From Lachnospiraceae bacterium UBA3814 (GTDB lineage Bacteria; Bacillota; Clostridia; Lachnospirales; Lachnospiraceae): a DNA stretch of 8,313 nucleotides. This document shows positions 5,497 through 8,313 of this stretch, piece after piece. Each line of letters starts with the position of its first letter. The first letter of the stretch is position 1. Location of the stretch: positions 34,385-42,697 of the forward strand of contig DFEA01000004.1 in NCBI GenBank assembly GCA_002368575.1. Direction: 5' to 3'. The notes under the pieces are model-generated. The model searched no databases. It had not been told where the DNA came from and saw only the letters and a program-made list of their open reading frames with translations. The translations under genes and the position numbers were made by a program.

Positions 5497-6225
5497 ATGG
5501 GACAGAAAGTTAATCCTCACGGCCTCAGAGTCGGTGTTATTAAGGATTGGGATTCCAGATGGTATGCTGAGAAGGAATTTGCTGATTATCTGGTAGAGGA
5601 CTACAACATCAGAACATTCCTGAAGAAGAAGCTGGCCAATGCCGGTGTTTCCAAGATAGAGATAGAAAGAGCATCGGACAGGGTCAAGGTTATCATCTTT
5701 ACTGCAAAGCCCGGCGTTATCATCGGAAAAGGCGGTCAGGAGATAGAGAATACAAAGAAAAAGCTTCAGAAGTATACCGACAAGAAGCTGGTAGTGGATA
5801 TCAAGGAGATCAAGAGGCCTGACAGGGAGGCGCAGCTTGTGGCTGAGAACATAGCCCAGCAGCTTGAGAACCGTGTGACCTTCAGAAAGGCAATGAAGTC
5901 GGCGATCTCAAGGACTTTAAAATCCGGAGCTCTCGGAATAAAGACCTCGGTATCGGGACGTCTGGGAGGAGCGGACATCGCAAGAGGCGAGACCTACTCA
6001 GAGGGTACTATTCCCCTTCAGACATTAAGGGCCGATATAGATTACGGTTTTGCCGAGGCCGACACCACATACGGAAAGCTCGGAGTAAAGGTTTGGATTT
6101 ATAAAGGCGAAATACTCCCGTCAAAGAATAAGGAGGAATCTCAGAACGATTCAAACGTGCGGAATCAGCAGGGTAATTCCGCGAGGTCCTTACAGGGAAA
6201 TCGCAGGGAAGGGAGCGTGAACTAA
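5497..6225 (+). CDS. rpsC: 30S ribosomal protein S3 (uS3) with long polar C-terminal tail
   Basis: Small-subunit protein at the mRNA entry channel. The N-terminus MGQKVNPHGLRVG is diagnostic. The KH domain contains PGVIIGKGG with the GxxG loop at residues 77-80. The C-terminal domain is visible at ALGIKTSVSGRLGGADIAR and continues to KVWIYKGE. The 242 residues exceed the roughly 218 of Bacillus; everything after about residue 208 (GEILP) is a tail rich in Asn, Gln, Ser, Arg and Glu. The tail DNA contains an internal AAGGAGG (6130-6136) and an inverted repeat (6158-6183). The SD AAGGAGG is six bases before ATG 5497. The TAA stop directly abuts the rplP ATG. The core is certain; whether the tail is native or a result of frame change is open. 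Confidence 0.97.
   Translation: MGQKVNPHGLRVGVIKDWDSRWYAEKEFADYLVEDYNIRTFLKKKLANAGVSKIEIERASDRVKVIIFTAKPGVIIGKGGQEIENTKKKLQKYTDKKLVVDIKEIKRPDREAQLVAENIAQQLENRVTFRKAMKSAISRTLKSGALGIKTSVSGRLGGADIARGETYSEGTIPLQTLRADIDYGFAEADTTYGKLGVKVWIYKGEILPSKNKEESQNDSNVRNQQGNSARSLQGNRREGSVN
6158..6183 (+). repeat. Inverted repeat inside the rpsC tail
   Basis: GCGGAAT (6159-6165) pairs perfectly with ATTCCGC (6176-6182) around a ten-base loop, with an outer U-G pair. It lies in the sequence coding the unusual S3 tail, 43 bases before the rplP start, and could affect entry of ribosomes at rplP. Confidence 0.45.
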
Positions 6226-6654
6226 ATGTTAATGCCTAAAAGAGTAAAACGTCGTAAGCAGTTCCGTGGAAGCATGAAGGGAAAGGCAACACGCGGAAAT
6301 GTTCTTGCCTACGGCGAGTATGGAATTATCGCAACTGAGCCTGCATGGGTAAAGTCCAACCAGATAGAGGCGGCCAGAGTTGCAATGACCCGTTACATTA
6401 AGCGTGGAGGAAAGGTCTGGATCAAGATCTTCCCGGACAAGCCCGTTACGACAAAGCCTCTCGGAACCCGTATGGGATCAGGAAAGGGCGCTGTTGAATA
6501 CTGGGTAGCTGTCGTAAAGCCGGGCCGTGTTATGTTTGAGATCGCGGGTGTTCCGGAGGAAACGGCGAAGGAGGCTCTGCGTCTGGCTACGCATAAGCTT
6601 CCCGTAAAATGTAAAATAGTCTCTAAGGCAGACCTGGAAGGCGGTGCATCATAA
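6226..6654 (+). CDS. rplP: 50S ribosomal protein L16 (uL16)
   Basis: Large-subunit protein near the A site and the 5S rRNA/L7-L12 base, added late in assembly. The 142 residues are a normal length. The signature RMGSGKGAVEYW occurs at 82-93, followed by VVKPGRVMFEI. I chose ATG 6226 (MLMPKRVKRRK) rather than ATG 6232 because AAGGGAG (6209-6215) is ten bases before it and the MLMPKR form is common in clostridial relatives. The start directly follows the rpsC stop (TAAATG), so ribosomes leaving rpsC may re-initiate here. The stop overlaps the rpmC start by one base. Confidence 0.97.
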   Translation: MLMPKRVKRRKQFRGSMKGKATRGNVLAYGEYGIIATEPAWVKSNQIEAARVAMTRYIKRGGKVWIKIFPDKPVTTKPLGTRMGSGKGAVEYWVAVVKPGRVMFEIAGVPEETAKEALRLATHKLPVKCKIVSKADLEGGAS

Positions 6655-6857
6655 TGAAGATAAAGAGTTATGTTGAAGAACTTAAAGCAAAATCAGCCTC
6701 AGAGCTGAATGAGGATCTGGTAGCGGCCAAGAAAGAGCTTTTCAATTTAAGATTCCAGAATGCGACTAACCAGCTTGACAATACCAGCAGGATCAAGGAA
6801 GTCAGAAGAAATATCGCAAGAATCCAGACGGTTATCACAGAGAAGGCTAAGGCGTAG
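6654..6857 (+). CDS. rpmC: 50S ribosomal protein L29 (uL29)
   Basis: Small two-helix protein at the tunnel exit beside L23, part of the docking surface for ribosome-associated factors. The 67 residues fit the family. The helices are visible as YVEELKAKSASELNEDLVAA and FNLRFQNATNQLDNTSRIKE. The signature NTSRIKEVRRNIARI includes the usual R-R-x-I-A-R core. It starts inside the rplP stop (TAATG), and the only SD-like bases are the weak GGAAGGCGG (6636-6644), so translation is probably coupled to rplP. The spacer to rpsQ is 12 bases. Confidence 0.97.
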   Translation: MKIKSYVEELKAKSASELNEDLVAAKKELFNLRFQNATNQLDNTSRIKEVRRNIARIQTVITEKAKA

Positions 6858-6869
6858 AAGGGAGAAACG

Positions 6870-7124
6870 ATGGAAAGAAATTTAAGAAAGACCAGAGTCG
6901 GCAAAGTAACCAGTAATAAAATGGACAAGACTATCGTGGTAGCTGTAGAGAATCATGTTAAGCATCCTATCTACAAAAAGATCGTTAAGAGGACCTATAA
7001 GCTTAAAGCCCATGATGAGAACAATGAGTGCAATATCGGCGATACCGTAAGGGTTATGGAAACAAGGCCCCTTTCAAAGGAGAAGAGATGGCGTCTTGTG
7101 GAGATCGTTGAAAAGGCGAGATAA
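6870..7124 (+). CDS. rpsQ: 30S ribosomal protein S17 (uS17)
   Basis: Primary 16S rRNA-binding protein of the small-subunit body with an OB fold. The 84 residues match the family. The N-terminus RKTRVGKVTSNKMDKTIVV is characteristic, and the signature runs from GDTV (57-60) to RPLS (66-69). The SD AAGGGAG (6858-6864) starts right after the rpmC stop and is five bases before ATG 6870. A 53-base spacer with SD-proximal repeat sequence separates it from rplN. Confidence 0.98.
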   Translation: MERNLRKTRVGKVTSNKMDKTIVVAVENHVKHPIYKKIVKRTYKLKAHDENNECNIGDTVRVMETRPLSKEKRWRLVEIVEKAR

Positions 7125-7138
7125 GATAAGGACACATG

Positions 7139-7171
7139 ATAACTGCAAACAATACAACTTTGTAAGGAGAA
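7139..7171 (+). promoter_or_regulatory. SD-proximal repeat module and hairpin upstream of rplN
   Basis: The module begins with ATAACTGCAAA (7139-7149), identical to 5465-5475 before rpsC, and ends with AACTTTGTAAGGAGAA (7156-7171), identical to 3857-3872 before rplB. TGCAAA (7144-7149) can pair with TTTGTA (7159-7164), six pairs including one G-U, just before the SD AAGGAG (7164-7169). It therefore combines the features of the other two modules. Confidence 0.5.
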
Positions 7172-7177
7172 TCTGAC

Positions 7178-7546
7178 ATGATACAGCAGGAAAGCAGACT
7201 TAAGGTCGCTGATAACACCGGTGCCAAAGAGCTTCTTTGCATCAGGGTTATGGGCGGATCCACAAGGAGATATGCGAATATAGGCGATATTATCGTTGCT
7301 ACGGTCAAGGATGCAACGCCCGGCGGTGTTGTCAAGAAGGGCGATGTAGTAAAGGCGGTAGTCGTTCGTACAGTCAAGGGTGCCCGCCGTAAGGACGGAT
7401 CATACATTAGATTTGATGAGAACGCAGCGGTAATTATCAAAGATGATAAGACGCCGACCGGAACCCGTATTTTCGGACCTGTTGCAAGAGAGCTTCGTGA
7501 AAAACAGTTTATGAAGATCGTTTCACTGGCTCCGGAAGTACTATAG
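7178..7546 (+). CDS. rplN: 50S ribosomal protein L14 (uL14)
   Basis: Large-subunit protein at the subunit interface, binding 23S rRNA helices beside L19 and contacting 16S rRNA; it is also the binding site of ribosomal silencing factor RsfS. The 122 residues are exactly the usual length. The N-terminus MIQQESRLKVADNTGAKELLCIRVMGGS is diagnostic, and the signature AVVVRTVKGARRKDGSYIRF occurs at 60-79. The SD AAGGAG (7164-7169) is eight bases before ATG 7178. It marks the start of the section equivalent to the spc operon of E. coli, but no promoter or terminator is visible before it, so it appears to be continuous with the S10 genes. Confidence 0.98.
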   Translation: MIQQESRLKVADNTGAKELLCIRVMGGSTRRYANIGDIIVATVKDATPGGVVKKGDVVKAVVVRTVKGARRKDGSYIRFDENAAVIIKDDKTPTGTRIFGPVARELREKQFMKIVSLAPEVL

Positions 7547-7559
7547 GAGGTGTAGGAGC

Positions 7560-7865
7560 ATGATGAAGATAAAAAAAGGCGACACGGTAAGGGTGATCGC
7601 CGGCAAGGATGTAGGAGCTGAGGGCAAGGTACTCGCAGTAGATCATAAAAAGCGTAAGGTCTTAGTAGAGGGCATAAATATTGTCAGGAAGCATACGAAA
7701 CCGTCGGTTGCGAATCAGAATGGCGGGATAGTTGAAAAGGAAGCATATATCGACGCTTCGAATGTTATGTATGTTCACAAGGGCAAGCCTACCAGACTCG
7801 GATTCAAAATTGTAGATGACAAAAAGGTCCGTTATGACAAGAAGACGGGCGATGTTGTAGATTAA
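7560..7865 (+). CDS. rplX: 50S ribosomal protein L24 (uL24)
   Basis: Assembly-initiator protein of the large subunit, binding the 5' end of 23S rRNA. The 101 residues match the family. The N-terminal KOW motif is clear (KKGDTVRVIAGKDVGAEGKV, 5-24), followed by VEGINIVRKHTKP. Two adjacent ATGs are possible, 7560 and 7563. I prefer 7560 because AGGAGG (7545-7550), overlapping the rplN stop, is nine bases away; a second AGGAG (7554-7558) is too close to 7560 but four bases from 7563. The difference is a single Met. The spacer to rplN is 13 bases. Confidence 0.97.
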   Translation: MMKIKKGDTVRVIAGKDVGAEGKVLAVDHKKRKVLVEGINIVRKHTKPSVANQNGGIVEKEAYIDASNVMYVHKGKPTRLGFKIVDDKKVRYDKKTGDVVD

Positions 7866-7876
7866 TGATTTGGGAG

Positions 7877-7895
7877 AGGAGGTTCTAAGGCTTTG
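7877..7895 (+). promoter_or_regulatory. Ribosome binding site that fixes the TTG start of rplE
   Basis: AGGAGGT (7877-7883) followed by nine bases and TTG (7893-7895). The near-perfect SD and the conserved residues just after TTG make this the start rather than the downstream ATG at 7938. A strong SD often accompanies a weak start codon. Confidence 0.8.
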
Positions 7896-8313
7896 AGCAG
7901 ATATAAGGATTTATATAAAGATCAGATCGTTGATGCCATGACCAGAAAGTTCGGCTATAAGAACACGATGGAAGTGCCCAGGCTTGATAAGATAGTTATC
8001 AATATGGGCGTTGGCGAAGCTAAGGAAAACGCCAAGGTGCTTGAATCGGCAGTCAAGGATCTTGAGACCATCACGGGCCAGAAGGCAGTTATTACAAAGG
8101 CCAAGAAGGCTATAGCAAACTTCAAGATCAGAGAGGGCATGCAGATAGGCTGTAAGGTAACTCTCAGAGGCGAAAGGATGTACGAGTTTTTAGACCGTCT
8201 TGTAAATCTTGCGCTGCCCCGTGTACGTGACTTCAGAGGAGTCAACCCCAATGCCTTTGACGGAAGAGGAAACTATGCACTCGGCATAAAGGAACAGATC
8301 ATCTTCCCCGAGA
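7893..8313 (+). CDS. rplE: 50S ribosomal protein L5 (uL5), TTG start, truncated at the window end
   Basis: Large-subunit protein of the central protuberance that binds 5S rRNA and contacts P-site tRNA. The frame continues past the right edge; 140 codons are visible of about 179 in Bacillus. The start is TTG at 7893, giving M-SRYKDLYKDQIVDAM, the conserved L5 N-terminus. An in-frame TGA at 7866-7868 limits the region, there is no ATG or GTG before 7938, and the SD AGGAGGT (7877-7883) is nine bases before TTG. Starting at ATG 7938 would delete 15 conserved residues. The signature LETITGQKAVITKAKKA (57-73) and NPNAFDGRGNYALGIKEQ confirm the family. Confidence 0.96.
   Translation, partial: MSRYKDLYKDQIVDAMTRKFGYKNTMEVPRLDKIVINMGVGEAKENAKVLESAVKDLETITGQKAVITKAKKAIANFKIREGMQIGCKVTLRGERMYEFLDRLVNLALPRVRDFRGVNPNAFDGRGNYALGIKEQIIFPE

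Overview
This window is the first 14 genes of a canonical bacterial S10-spc ribosomal-protein operon, all on the + strand, behind the 3' part of an unrelated sodium/proline symporter gene. The organism is most likely a Clostridia member, probably Lachnospiraceae (Butyrivibrio/Roseburia-like). I base that on strong AGGAGG-type Shine-Dalgarno (SD) sites before most genes, near-balanced base composition, an L3 with an extra HRHG-containing segment, an L22 with a basic N-terminal extension, and an L16 that begins MLMPKRVKRRK. The family call is from remembered family features, not a search.

Layout. Positions 1-1218 hold the C-terminal 405 residues of a PutP-type symporter, followed by a strong terminator-like hairpin (1247-1284). 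The 461-base gap to rpsJ holds no convincing gene. It has two good sigma-A-type promoters: one at 1325-1353 with an A-tract upstream and a leader of about 320 nt, and one at 1603-1630 close to rpsJ. From 1680 the order is rpsJ, rplC, rplD, rplW, rplB, rpsS, rplV, rpsC, rplP, rpmC, rpsQ, rplN, rplX, rplE (S10, L3, L4, L23, L2, S19, L22, S3, L16, L29, S17, L14, L24, L5). rplE runs off the right end and starts with TTG.

The genes are tightly packed and co-directional, with two TAATG stop/start overlaps (rplD/rplW and rplP/rpmC) and one stop directly abutting a start (rpsC/rplP). Their products are all ribosome structural proteins, needed in equal amounts and probably co-transcribed.

The most interesting part is not a protein. 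The 184-base gap between rpsJ and rplC is unusually long for this operon and nearly filled with inverted repeats. Its last part has four segments that can pair in mutually exclusive ways: A (2097-2108), B (2113-2120), C (2141-2154) and D, the rplC SD (2169-2174). A:B pairing leaves C free to cover the SD, while a 12-bp A:C pairing would expose it. This is the layout expected of a translational switch for L3 and possibly the downstream genes. Smaller signals are recurring SD-proximal modules before rplB, rpsC and rplN, competing inverted repeats at the rplW/rplB junction, a terminator-like element overlapping the rpsJ start, and a long polar tail on S3. All RNA-structure statements come from reading complementarity by eye; no folding energies or alignments were computed.
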